From assembly GCA_000727475.1 (NCBI GenBank), contig KL647288.1, positions 5,043,122 to 5,107,121 on the forward strand: a stretch of DNA of 64,000 nucleotides. The letters run 5' to 3'. The position numbers were made by a program, and so were the translations under genes. Source of the DNA: Sarcocystis neurona (Eukaryota > Apicomplexa > Conoidasida > Eucoccidiorida > Sarcocystidae). Shown one piece after another: positions 1-11,300 of the stretch (position 1 is its first letter; every line of letters starts with the position of its first letter). The notes below the pieces were generated by a model that had not been told where the DNA came from, made no database searches, and saw only the letters and a program-made list of their open reading frames with translations.

Positions 1-3000
1 AGTCATCGCTGCTTCCAACTGCTGCATCTCCCACGTCAACGAGCGATAAATGGGGGATGAGAAAGCCGTTACGATTCCACTGCCTCCTAAAAGGTAGTTG
101 CTGCTATGTGGAGGGGAGAAGTCGGAACGCGTTGCCGTCTCACCTTTACGAGCTGCGCTGCGGATGTCGCGTTCGTTCAGTCGTTCCCTTCCGCCGCTGC
201 TTAACAGCTGGCTGCTGTTTTCCTGGCCGCTCTGCGTGCTGCTGCTTGTGCTACTGCTACTGAAAACATCGCTGGAGGCGGCTGCAAGATGCCGGCTTCT
301 GGAAGGGGCACCGTTGCTCGGCACGCTGCAGGCATCGTTATTGTTGATAGCGCTGCTACCGTGGTCGCTGCGGGTGCTGCTCAAGCCGCTACTGTCACTC
401 GTCGTTGTCGCACTGCCGCTTGTGATGCTGCTGCTGATGAAGCTGTGCCTATCGCTTCCGCTGAACCTTCCACCAGTGGTGCTGTTAGTAACAACTTCCT
501 CGCGTGCTGCCGTGATGCTGCTTGCACACTCCTTCGGATCCTCCCCGTACGGGGTCGAGTCACTCCCGCGGCGCGACGCTGTCTGACTGAGCAGGCTACT
601 ACGACGCCGGCTGACCTCGACTTGGCTGCTGTCGCTGTTTTTAAAGAGAAAGCTGCTGCCCATGCCTCCGCCCCCATTTTCCCACTCCTCTCGCGCGTTT
701 GCGTCTTCGCAGTCCACAGTTTCACTGCTGCGGCACACCCACACGCACGCGGTTTCTCCGCCAGCAGCGACGGCGGCAGCGGGCTCTGAGCCTCTGCCCT
801 TACGTCGAGTCTCTGCTGCGTCCTGTTGCACGTCTCCCGAAAGCCTGCGGACTGCTACGGCATGCGTCGCTGCTGCTTGCTCAACGAAGACAGCCATAGG
901 AAGCGCAGCCGAGGACCTGCACGACCGCTGACTTTTCCATTCCGCCGAAGACGCAGCTGCTGCACCTTGCCCCCCTCCTTCTTCAGCGCGCAGCTGGTGC
1001 CCAGCAGCAACACCGCCTGCCCTCGGAGGAGGCAGCCTCCCTCTTGGAGACACTTTCACGCTCTTACCACGCGCAGCAGTTGCACCCTCACGGCACAACG
1101 CAGACGTAGCATCAGCAGAAACATAATTACAAAGGGACAGAGAGCTAGCGGAAGCACCAGTGCTCGCAGCAGCAGCAACGCTCGCAGCAGCAGCAACGCT
1201 CCCGATATCGGCAGCAACGCTCCCAGTATCAGATGCAGCGGCTACGTGGGGAGGCATCGCAGCACCTCCAGCAGCAGCGGCTTTATTAACGTAAGTCTTC
1301 TGACATGCCTGAACGTGATCCAGTGTGTTTTTTTGTGATAGCCCACTCTCATTGACGTAGTCGGTGTTGCAGGGTCTGGCCCTGCTGCTGCTGTCGAGCA
1401 CGCTGTTTTCTCGTGTTGGTCCTCCTCGTGACCCTGCTGCTTCTGCTCGCCCAGGCGGTGCACGTGCTGAGAGGGGACCCCCTGCTGCCCCGTATTCGAC
1501 TTCTTCGTCTTCAGAAAATTCATCGTCACTGAGAAAAAAGGCCGTCGGCGTGCCCTGAGCAGAAGGAGTACCAGTAGGTGCGACGACAGCAGCAGGTAGA
1601 GCCGCTGTCGCCCCGCCGCCAGCGGTCCTCCGTTCTCGGGCTGCTGCACGGGCGGCAACCGATTGCTGAAGGCGCGTGGAGAGTGGGGCGAAAGCAGCAC
1701 TAGCCGTACGCGGAGATAGCAGCCGCCTTGCTGCTCCACGCTGGAAGCTGGTAGATTCTCGTAGTTTACACAGAGTAGATGCAGAAGCAGAAGCGGCAGC
1801 ACGAGAGAAGCACCGGGGTGTGACGCGGTCGCACAACGACACGCCAGTCAAAAATGGAGCGGGAGAAACCCGCTGAAGCAGCCTCGGGAGGTTGCTGTTG
1901 GTTGCGCTGCAATTACACCACGTGCAGTTTCCTCTCCACCACATAGACGAGGCGCACAGCAAGTTCTTCGACCGGTGTTGCTGATGCTGCAGCACGAGAC
2001 AAAGCTGCTGCTGCTTGTACAGGTGAAGTTCCTGATGCTCCGGCAGCGGCAGCCCGTCGATATGCGACTTCTCTCTGCACGGGCGTCTGTGCTGCCGTTG
2101 CTGTTCTTGCAGCGGGCGGGTCAGTCGCTGTTGCCTCCCAGACACGGTGACGCGCTGCCGACGCTGGCGTTGCAGCAGCAATTCACGCACGCCGCGCGGA
2201 CGTTTCGGCAGAAAGAAACGTTGCTGCATTTGTTGCGTGCGCATCTCCTGTCGCGGTCGCGTCGTCGGCTGGTGTTTCTGCGTCTTGTCTTGCCTCTGCT
2301 GCCGCTGCTGTTGGTTCACCGGAAGCTGTTGTTGCTCCGAGCCCACCCGAAGCCGCTGCCCTGGCCGCCCCTCTTCCACGTGACTGTCTTGCTGCTGTGG
2401 CTGCTGCTCGTGCAGCTTTACGAGCTTCTGCTGCCACTGCTGCAACGCCGTCTGCACCGTGTCCTGCAGATATTGCTGTTGAGGTACCGGCGCGGCCTGG
2501 GGACGCCTGCTCTGCTGCGAGACGGAGGGCAGTGTGGAGAAAAACCAAGCGCCACCGGAGACGCTGCTGGCAGCAGCGGATGAGTGCGCTTGCTTCAACA
2601 AACAAAATGACGGTGAGAGATGTTGGGCTTTCCCACCAAGCCTGCTCCGAAGCGATCTGTCCCCTTGGCTGGGAGTGCAGCACTCGTGAAGAGGAGAGCT
2701 TGAGCAGCAGCCGTGCTGCTGCGCCTCTGCAGCTGCTGCTGCTCCAGCAGGTGTCTGGCCTCTTTTATCAGCAGCAGACACCGCGGCAGCATGAAGCGCA
2801 GCAGCGGCACGTCCAGCTGAAGCAGCAGCTGCTGCTGCAGGAGCGAGGGAACGCGCCCAACGTGAGTGGAGTCCTGGCCACCACCGTCCGTCGCAGGAGG
2901 GAGAGCCCGAACCGCAGCACGTACAGCCGCGGAACATCAATCTTTCTCTTCTGGAGAAGAAGTCGCCTCTCTGCTGCTTTCTTGTTCTCCTGTGGCGGCC

Positions 3001-4073
3001 ACGACAGTCGCAGCTCTGCAAGGCTTCCTTGCTGTTCCTCTGCTGCTCGTGCGGTCGCAGCAACCACTGCCGTGCATCACTTGATGCTGCGTCCTCCTTC
3101 CCAGGCAGAGAAGAAGAACCTGCTGACGTGCCTGCAGCAGTGTGTACCTGGCCCAGACTCGCAAAACCAGCTGAACTTGGATGCGCACGACGGAGAACAG
3201 CGGAAGCTTTGTTGCGGCCCTGTCTTCCTGAAAGGATGGCTGTGACGCTTGCGCATGCACTTCCAGGCTCTGCGACAGGCCAGCAGCCAACAGCAGCGGA
3301 GAACAGGGCACGAGTACGTGAACCAGCGGAAGGAGGAGGAGGAGCAGCAGGAGCGGCGACAGGACCACCACCACCCCACGCAGCCGCTGGACGGCCCACA
3401 TAAGCAGCAGGAGTTCTGGCAGCAGTGAAGATCACACGAGCACGTACGCTGGCGGGGAAGGTAAACTTGGAAGCAGCAACGCCAGCGAAGGCAGCGACAG
3501 CGGCAGGGGGGGACACAGGGACAGCAGGCGCGGCCACCGATACGGCAGCAGCAGCGGCATGTCGCAGGTAACTACCACGGGCGGCGACGGGCGAAGCAGC
3601 AGCCGCGGCGGCTCTAGAAGCAGCGGCAGCGGATGTAGACAGAGAAGCAGCTCCATATACGTTGTGGTGAAGCTCCTGCAGCAGGGAGGGAGACAGGATG
3701 CTGCGACGGCCATTCGCTGCCGCAGCGCCTGCTTGAGCTGCCTGCGGTGCCGATGTTGCTGCAAGCAGCGCTGCAACGGCTCGCGGCGTTCTTGCTGGCC
3801 TGAAAGCATTTGCTGCAGCGGATGGTAGTCCTTGGGGGCGACGGAGGCAGCATGTAACAGCACGCTGAGCTAGGATGGCCCCCGACCTCCCTGCTGCTGC
3901 TCCTGCATCTGCTGTGTGTGGCCTGTTGGAGCCCCCCTTACCACACGCTGCGGCTGCAGCTGCTTCGCGGCGCACCTGCGTGGTGTCGGTTGCTGTCCGG
4001 CGGACGCAGTGCTGCTGCTGCTGCGGTTGCAGCATTTTGCCAGCACTTGATGAGCACCGGCAGATCATAATAC
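1..4073 (-). CDS. Large exon of an unrecognised repeat-rich protein, running off the left edge
   Basis: One minus-strand frame (codons starting at positions divisible by 3) has no stop from 4149 down to base 1, about 1,380 codons, so no end is visible. The likely exon start is 4073, after a good acceptor (pyrimidine tract and TAG on the minus strand at 4074-4095). In protein order it shows a Gln run near 4,020, an Ala-rich region (3,900-3,300), a basic Arg-rich part near 2,950, a Gln-rich probable coil (2,500-2,050), an acidic patch reading FFLSDDEFSEDEEVEYG near 1,520, and a Ser-rich tail (500-1). Composition varies along the frame and includes non-repetitive stretches, which argues for real coding rather than a repeat shadow. 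No domain is recognised. Introns may still hide inside, because the repeats carry no stops in any frame. Confidence 0.55.
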
Positions 4074-4165
4074 CTAGGAAGGCGGAAGAAGCGGCGCTCG
4101 TCGCAGTCCACTGCCGCGCCGTCTCATTGGCAGCATCGCAGTCGCCTCGTCAGTGGAACACCCAC

Positions 4166-4256
4166 TGCTCTGCAGGCAGCGCTGCGGCGGCTGCTGGCGT
4201 TCTGCCGCAGAGGCTGACATGTTGCGGCAGCGTGCGCGCAGATGCCACTCTTCCTG
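4166..4256 (-). CDS. Candidate small upstream exon of the left-edge minus-strand gene
   Basis: On the minus strand a strong acceptor (TCTTCTTTTGCAG) ends at 4257. The following 91 nt read QEEWHLRARCRNMSASAAER and onward into Gln/Pro-rich sequence. A donor GTGGGT starts at 4165 and leaves phase 1, which fits the two-base start of the exon at 4073. The phase fit and the acceptor are the only support. Confidence 0.25.
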
Positions 4257-4266
4257 CTGCAAAAGA

Positions 4267-7200
4267 AGACGCAGCTACCGTAGCGCTCCAGGCGCTGATG
4301 TTGCGGCGGGCATGGCTATATAACGTGTGGCCGGCTTAGCGGACGCGTCCATACGCATGTAGGTGTGAATGTATCCGTGAGTAATGGGTGCAGTATATAC
4401 GTGTGTGTCGACTGCTGCAGCAAGGAGAGGGGACAGGAGCAGCAGGAAGAAGAACCGCTGCAGTGCGTGCGGGCGATGTTCGCGGAGAACGACGCAGGCA
4501 TGTACAGCTGGAGCGACGGCAGGGCTGCTGGCGGGCAGCATGGGGACTGTGTAGCAGCAAGGAAGAAGTTCGCAAAGGAAGATTCGCCCTGACTGTGAAG
4601 GGAAGGGGGACGCAGGGGAAGAAGGCGGAATGGCTCGCGCGAGACAAGCAGTTACTGTTGCACTGGGGGAAACAGATGCTGCTGCAGTAACGACGGGGAG
4701 GGCGCGCTGCAGCGGCACGCAGGTGCGGCTCCAGCAAGCGGATAACGGCTGCTGCAGCGTAGAAGCATCCGTACAGCAGCAGCACGCTGGTGCTAAACAA
4801 AAGCAGCGAGGTCCACCGCGCTTCCTTCCCTCCGTGAGAGGACCCCGCTCTGACAGGAGAGGGGCATGCAGTCACAGAGGGCCTCTTACCCAGTTCCACG
4901 TACGGAGTTGACAGGGAAAACTACGCGTATGCATGCTACAAATACATATATATGTGCACACAAGTGAAGTGAATTCAAGCAACTGGAGCGCACGGGGTGA
5001 GGCGAATGAAAACGGGGACAGACTGACAAGCGTGGCCGTGGTGCGAGAACGAGTGTCGTGTGTGCGTGCGTGTGTGCCTCAAGAGCGCCGCCAGCCACAC
5101 CGACGGCAGCTGCTGCTGCGGAGCACTGTGTTTATACAGGTGGGGGGACTCACGCTAACCCGAGCTGCCGCGCGGCTGCTGGCAGAACCTTGAAGAAAAT
5201 TTGTGCGTTCGATCCGAGGTATGGAAACCTTACAAAAGACCCTTGGACGGGCCGGGTTCTTTCCTGCAAGTCTACGACAGCGGCGCAGGTGTGCCTGCTG
5301 TCGCTGCTTCTTTTGCCTGTGCTGCTGCTCGTGCTGTTGCTGCTGCCGTTGCGGCGCACGGTCTGCAGGTGCTTGGGAGTAGCGGCGGGCCATGGGCGCG
5401 CGGCGCGCATGTGTCCACCTGAAGAGCGGAAAATGCGTGAATCCTTTTCCTGTTTTGTCCGCGGCGTAGCCAACGACCGTTGCTGCTGACTTCGCGCTGG
5501 TCTAGTGCTGTTGAGATAATGTTTCTATGCTGCTGTTGATGGTAAGCGGCTGCAAAGAAAGGCCCTCGACCGCCTGTAGACGAGCATTGTGCGCCGCAGC
5601 AGCAGCTGTTGCTCTTGTGGCTGGCGACGCTGTTGAGGCTGCAGCAGCTGTTTTTCTTCCCAGTGCTGCACCTGCTGCGACGGCTGGCACTGCTGCTCCC
5701 GCAACGGCGCACACTCGCTGTGCTGCTGGTGCCTGCAGCCACGCGCGCGGACGAGGACATGCGCGCCCGTCGTTTATTTCTTCTCCGTATCTCCGCGGTC
5801 GTCCACAATCGTTGTTGCGGCTGCTGCGCGCGAGGGCTTCTGTGCCCTGTCATTGGTTTGTCAATTGCGTTAGATGGCCTGCTGCCGGACCCACCACGTG
5901 CTGCACGACCGACGCAGTTCTTTCCCTACCTTTCTTCATCGTGTCCTTCCTGAATTTCCACTTCACACGTAGAGCGACCGGCTGCCCGTCGTTCCCTGCC
6001 GTTGCGGTGGCCAACTCCGAACCCTTGCACCTACTACTCCCTCCTCTCCGGCCGCTGAGCAGCACCGCCCACCAACAACGTCCTGCATGCCCATTGTCCC
6101 AGCCGCACGTTTCCTCCGTATAGTTACACATTCATCATTTACATATATTTAGATGTATATACAGACATGTAGATGACACCCGGGTACACTTCTACGGAAT
6201 GTATCTACGCATTTATACAAAGAGGTGCAGAGTTTAGTGTGTGTCCCTCTACGTCCTCACCTACCGTTACACCCGCTCCGCACCAACCGCAGTCCACTCT
6301 CACACTTCCCATTTCTGCCACAGCAGATAGGCGTCCCCTAGCTTCTGCTGCTGCGCCTGTTGGTGTGCTGCTGCTGAAAGCGACTGCGGCTGCCGCTGCT
6401 AACGCTGCTGCCGGTCCTGTTGCTGTTGCGGCCGCCGACGGCTTGCTGCAGCCGCAGCTGGTGCTGCTGCGGGGTTGTTACCGCCGCTGCAGGCGCTGCA
6501 CACCTTCTGAGCAGCTGCTGCTCCCGCCGCTGCCTCAGGGCTGCCACCCAGCAGCACCAGCAGATCCTCGCCACACACGTAGCAGTTGACTGCTGCTTCT
6601 CCCCTGTTACCTGTGCCGCTGTCGTTTTTATTCCTGTCACCCGCTGCCGCCCCTGTTCTAGCGTACTTTGAGACTGCATTCGCTTAGATCAGCAACAGCA
6701 GCAGTTCCTGGGCGCACACCACCGATTCCGCCTCTGCTACCGTCCTCGCTTGCGGTGGTGTGCTGCTGCTGTCGTTCAGCCTTCGCCCTGCAGCTGCTGC
6801 TGCTCGATCTGTCGCAGTTCGTCACACCAGCAGCAGCAGCAGGTACTTCCGCACACGTGTGCCGGTGCTGCTGTCGGCTCTTCCCGTCCGCTCTGCTGCA
6901 AAAAAAAGCAGGAGCGACTCTTCGAGCCATGCGAACGGCCATCTGGTAGCCCGAGTTCCTAATGCTTCATCTGCTTCTTCTTTGTCTTCTGCCGCAGTTG
7001 TAAAGGTAAGCACCAGCGCGTTGCCAGCATGCACTTGCTGCTCCATCCGTTGCAGCAGGAGGCCCGCTCTCTCTTTTTCTCAGCAGACCGGGTACGTGGC
7101 AGCATGTCCCTGCCCCCCGTCCTGCTGCCACACCTAGCGTCCCAGTAGCATTCTTAGCAGCAGCAACAGGAACACCAACGCAGTAGAAGGCCGTGCACGT

Positions 7201-7586
7201 GCTGGTCTTCCGTTTTTTGTAGCATCAGGAGGGTGCCTTCTTCGGTCTTCCTCAGCCGGGCCGACAACAGCGGCTGCTGTGTTCTATTTCGCTCTAGCAG
7301 TAGAAAGTCTGTGCTTCTCTCGGCAGCGCAACCCAGCTGCTGCAGGCCAGTACCCTCCCCCGTTCTTTCGTCCCCCCCGTCTGTGCAAGCTGCAGGCAGA
7401 CCAGGCTGTGGTTTATCCCGCTGCAGTGCTGCCGCAATGGGAGCTCGCTGGCGCTCAGCTGCCGCTACCCAGCAGCAGCGGCAGCAGGCACCCCAGGGGC
7501 GAACCACGTAGGAAGAAGACGCGTCAGGAGTAGCAGCAGCCGGTGGTGTTGCCGTCCAGAAGATGCGGCAGCAACAGGACGTCTAG
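4267..7586 (-). other. Probable 5' part of the left-edge minus-strand gene: repeats and candidate exons
   Basis: The plus strand here is CTG-rich (5,090-5,350; 5,500-5,720; 6,330-6,540; 6,700-6,900), so CAG-sense repeats lie on the minus strand, as expected for exons of a minus-strand gene. Protein-like minus fragments occur at 5,150-5,473 (with RTRPVQGSFVRFPYLGSNAQ), 6,661-6,895 and 6,822-7,046 (with AEDKEEADEALGTRATRWPF). The fragment ending at 6895 follows a perfect T-rich acceptor. Positions 6,120-6,250 are AT-rich with nothing recognised. No consistent exon chain was built, and no product is known. Confidence 0.3.
6661..6895 (-). CDS. Candidate exon, minus strand, unknown protein
   Basis: An eight-T tract followed by GCAG on the minus strand makes a consensus acceptor just above 6895. 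The frame that follows is open to 6658 and reads Ser/Arg/Gln-rich, then Gly-rich sequence ending near TAAVADLSECSLK. A second minus frame overlapping at 6,822-7,046 is also open, so the frame choice is uncertain. It probably belongs to the gene that leaves the left edge. Confidence 0.22.
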
Positions 7587-8111
7587 AAGAAGAACCGGTT
7601 CCCCATCGGCGAGGGCCCACCAGCAGCAACACAGCAGACAATAGATCGCCTAGCAGACGTAGTAGCAACAACTGACCGCAGCGACGGCCCAGCAGAAGAG
7701 CAGCGAGTGGCAAGTGCTGAAGCAGCTCGTCCAGCAGTAGGGGACCACTGCGAAGGAGCAGAAGCAGTGGCAGCAGCGCACCCCTCCTTCGCGCAGCAGT
7801 GGCAACGACCGCAGCGGGGGCACATCCGTACGCGATGTGTTGCACCTGGAGAGGTGCGGCAGCCGCACAGAGAAGGGGCGCTAGCTGCTGCTGCTACAGC
7901 GACAGAAGCACCAGCAGCATACGCGTGCGGCATCACCTCGGACAGCAGAAGCAGCAGCAGCGGTAGCACTGCGTACGTTCCGTCGCTGCTAGAGTTAAAG
8001 CTTACCAAGGAAACCCGGCGCGTGCATCATCCCGGCGATCCTTCCTACCTGCTAGATTTGCTGCTACTGCTGCTGCTGGTGCGGAAGAACGAGCAGCACT
8101 CGTCTCTGTGA
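7587..8111 (+). CDS. Candidate 5' exon of the methyltransferase-like gene
   Basis: After TAG at 7584-7586 the plus frame is open to a TGA at 8109-8111. It reads non-repetitive, protein-like sequence such as KKNRFPIGEGPPAATQQTID, then an Ala/Gln-rich stretch and YVPSLLELKLTKETRRVHHP. Repeats are CAG-sense, matching the large plus-strand frame that follows. The acceptor has a weak pyrimidine tract, and the antisense frame (8008-7583) is open too. A donor near 8,079 (GTGCGG) could join it to the 8.3-kb frame. Function unknown. Confidence 0.3.
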   Translation, partial: KKNRFPIGEGPPAATQQTIDRLADVVATTDRSDGPAEEQRVASAEAARPAVGDHCEGAEAVAAAHPSFAQQWQRPQRGHIRTRCVAPGEVRQPHREGALAAAATATEAPAAYACGITSDSRSSSSGSTAYVPSLLELKLTKETRRVHHPGDPSYLLDLLLLLLLVRKNEQHSSL

Positions 8112-8316
8112 CGTTCAGTAGCAGCGCGGGCCACAGTATCAGCGCAGCCAGCAGCAGGAGCCGCAGGACGAGCAGCAGCAGCAGGATCAAACGGAGCAAC
8201 AGCGGCAGGACCAGCAGCAACAACAGCGGCAGGAACGCCAGAAGCAACAGCGGCAGGGCCGGCAGAAGCAACAGCGGCAGCGACAACTCCTACTACGCCA
8301 GCGCTTAGCAGCCGAA

Positions 8317-11300
8317 GTGGTAACTATGATTACCGACAACAGTTGTAGCGCGGCTCGCACCGGCAGCAGCAGCAGCACTACAAGCAGCAGTCCTGCAACT
8401 GGGCAGCACTGGGACAGCAGCGGAGACAAGGTGGGCGGCAGCAGGACGCTCGCTGCAACACTCAGCAGCGACAGCGTCAGCAGCAGCAGCAGCGACGTCA
8501 GCCCTGAAGGCAGCATTGGCAGCAGCAGCAGCAACGGCAGCCGCATCACGTGCCTCAGCGATCGTAGCCGCAGTGCTACAAGGATAAACGAGAGGAATAG
8601 CCCGAGCAAGAGCTGCGTTACCGGCTTGTCGAAGGGTAGCACCAGCGACACAGACAACCGCAGTGACAGCCCCACAAGCGACAGCAGCACTGCGCCGCCC
8701 GCCACCGCCCGCGTCAGGACGGAGGAGGATTCCAACAAGAGCAGCAGCAGCAGCAGCATACGCGTCTTTGGCTCGGGAGGAAGTAGCAGCGGTAGCAGTC
8801 GAATTATCAATGATAGGAGATGCTGCAGCAATAGCAGCAGCAGCATTTTGGCTGAGGAAAGAGGCGGCAGCAGCAGCGTAAGCACCGCCTCTGCCTTTCG
8901 AAGTAGCAGCAGCAGCAGCGTTCCCAGTCGTATGGGCCGCAACAGCGCTGCAGAGTCAATATTCCATGAAGGCATCGGCAGCACGGGTGCACACAACAAT
9001 GCTTGCTGCACATCCCCCACCGCCTGTAGCAGCAGCTGCGCCGCCGGCAGCTCCACAGGCGCACGCGAGACCGCAAACGAGAAAAGCAACACCGACAGCA
9101 GCGGCGAGGGCAGCAGCACCATTGCCAGCGTCGCCAGCATCAGCCGCACCAGCAGCAACGTCGGGAACAGTAGCAGGGGCCATGGCAGCGACAGCAACCG
9201 ATCCAGCAGTAGCGTCAGTAGCAACGCCAGGAGCCGCACTAGCGGCGACAGCACTGGCAGCGGGAGCGACAGCAGCAGCACCAAGAGTAGCCGCAGCGGC
9301 GTCAGCAGTAGCAGTGGCAGCGACAGCAGCAGCCGCACCGATAGCACCGGGAGTAGCAGCACCAGCAGCATCAACAGTAGCGATGGCGGCGACAGAAGCA
9401 GCAACCGCAGCACTGGGAGCAGCAGCAACAGCAGCACTAACGGTAGCACTGGGAAGGACAGCAACAGCAGCAGCAGCGACGCCAGCAGCAGCGGAAGTGG
9501 CACCAGCAGGAGTACCAGCAGTACCACGGGCAGGGAGAGCAGCAGTGAGGGGACGAAGACCAGCAGCGAAAGCAGGGTGGAAGAGAGGAACAGGGAAGCT
9601 GGTGCCGCGGTGGAAGATGCGTCTGAGTGCCTGCACCGCAGGAACGGCGGCTCTGCAATGTCCTTCGCTGCTACTGGTGCAGAGGCTGCTGGGGGAGCCT
9701 GCCGTCCTGCCGCCGCTGAAGGTTCATGGGACGCAGTTGTCGTTTGCGCTGCCGCACGCAGCAGCAGTACTGCTCCTCTCTCTCCACTTCTCGGCGTAGC
9801 TGCCACTGCTGCTGCTGTTGCAACGGATCCTCCTGCAACTGCGCGTTCGAGCCGTCGGAGTTCTGCTACGGGAAGCCGCGGTCGTTCTCCTGCGGCGACT
9901 TCTGCTGGGACAGAAGATCCTGCGTGCAGTCCAACTAGTGGTAGTGCAGCAGCGACTCGCCCCACAGTGTCTCCTGATGCTGCTGCTGTGTCGGGACCTT
10001 CCCCGGGTGTTGCCGTGGATTCTCCTGCCACAGCTGCAAGTGCTGCTGCGTCTCGCCCTGCCGCTGGTACTGCTTCTCCTATCGATGCCGTTTCTGCCGC
10101 TCTTTCGGTAGCGACGCGGTCGGTCCGCATGCAGCGTCGGCGGCGTGCTCGCGACCCAGTGAAAATACCCACCTCTCCTGCTTTGCTGCCGTGTACGGAG
10201 TGGCTGCTGGAGCATGTTCCTTCTGCTGTTGGCGCCGGCCGGAGGTGTGCGAGTGGTGACTGCAGCAGTGCTGCTGAGCCGGCGGATGGGGAGTTTCCTC
10301 CTCCTGCAGCACTCCCTCGGACGCCTGCAGGAGCGGCTGAGAGCATCCCTGCAGCTGATGTTGGTACGGGTGCTGCTGCTGCCGCGCACGCAGCTGCTGC
10401 AGCAAGGAGCCCAAGGGCTGCAGCGTCGCGCGCGCGTGTTGCAGCCACGGAAGGCGCGGAAGACAGCAGCAGCACCTTCTGCGGCCCCGGCTTCTTCGCG
10501 TCGTCTTGTCCGCTGCCTCGCGCGCCGCAGGCTGCCGATTCTTCCTCTCCTGCGCTCCCCGCACCAGACTGCAGCGGCAGCAACAGCAGCGAGCGCGGCA
10601 GGAGACACTCCCCTTCGCCGCCCAGCGTCGGCGAGAGCAGCAGCACCGGCGGTGGAATCCGGGCGAGCAGGGATAGCGGCAGCAGCAGCTACTGCGGCCG
10701 CAAAGAGAGCAGCAGAGAGACAAGCAAAGATAGGAAGCAGGTGTCTGCGGGAGGAGCTGCAATGCTGCTAGATGCAGCAGCGCATGCGCATGCGTGGTCC
10801 CAGTACTACCTACACCACGCGGACAGCGCAGCGCCGTTCAATTCTATCGACTGCCGATACGCTGCGCAGCAGGTCTTCAAGCTGCTGCCGTCCTTCTCTC
10901 TGGACAGAGGCGAGCTGCTCGTGGAGGTGGGACACGGCGCCTGCCCGGTGATGCCTTTCCTCTGGCAGCTGCTGCTCATCAAGAAGAAACAGCAGCGACA
11001 GCAGCAACAGGCACGCGCCACACAGAAGCAGCAGCAGGCACAGCAGAAGCAGCAGGACCAAAGGCACGAGCCGCATTGGCACCGAGACACAGACTGGTGT
11101 GCCCACTCTGCGCAGCAACAGCAGCAGCAGCAGTGGCAGCTCGACCGGACAGAAGAACAACACCCCACGCGACAGCTACCTCCAGCAGGAAACCTGCAGC
11201 CGCAGCTCCAGCCAGCGCAGCAACACCAGAAGCAGCTGGTGGCCGCGCATCCCGACGCGGGTCAACCGGAGGAGAACACGCTGCTGCAGCAGCAGGCGCC

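Noticed and set aside
2397..3245. Plus-strand frame with GTGAGT donor at 2862, acceptor at 3104 and an ordinary-looking C-terminus
   Set aside because: It is antisense to the stop-free minus-strand frame that leaves the window. The phase-0 splice match is attractive, but the minus frame is longer and its repeats have coding sense.
8187..10646. Antisense 819-codon frame rich in Leu and Ala
   Set aside because: It is the complement of the Ser/Ala-coding repeats. The plus strand there leads in frame into the methyltransferase-like islands.
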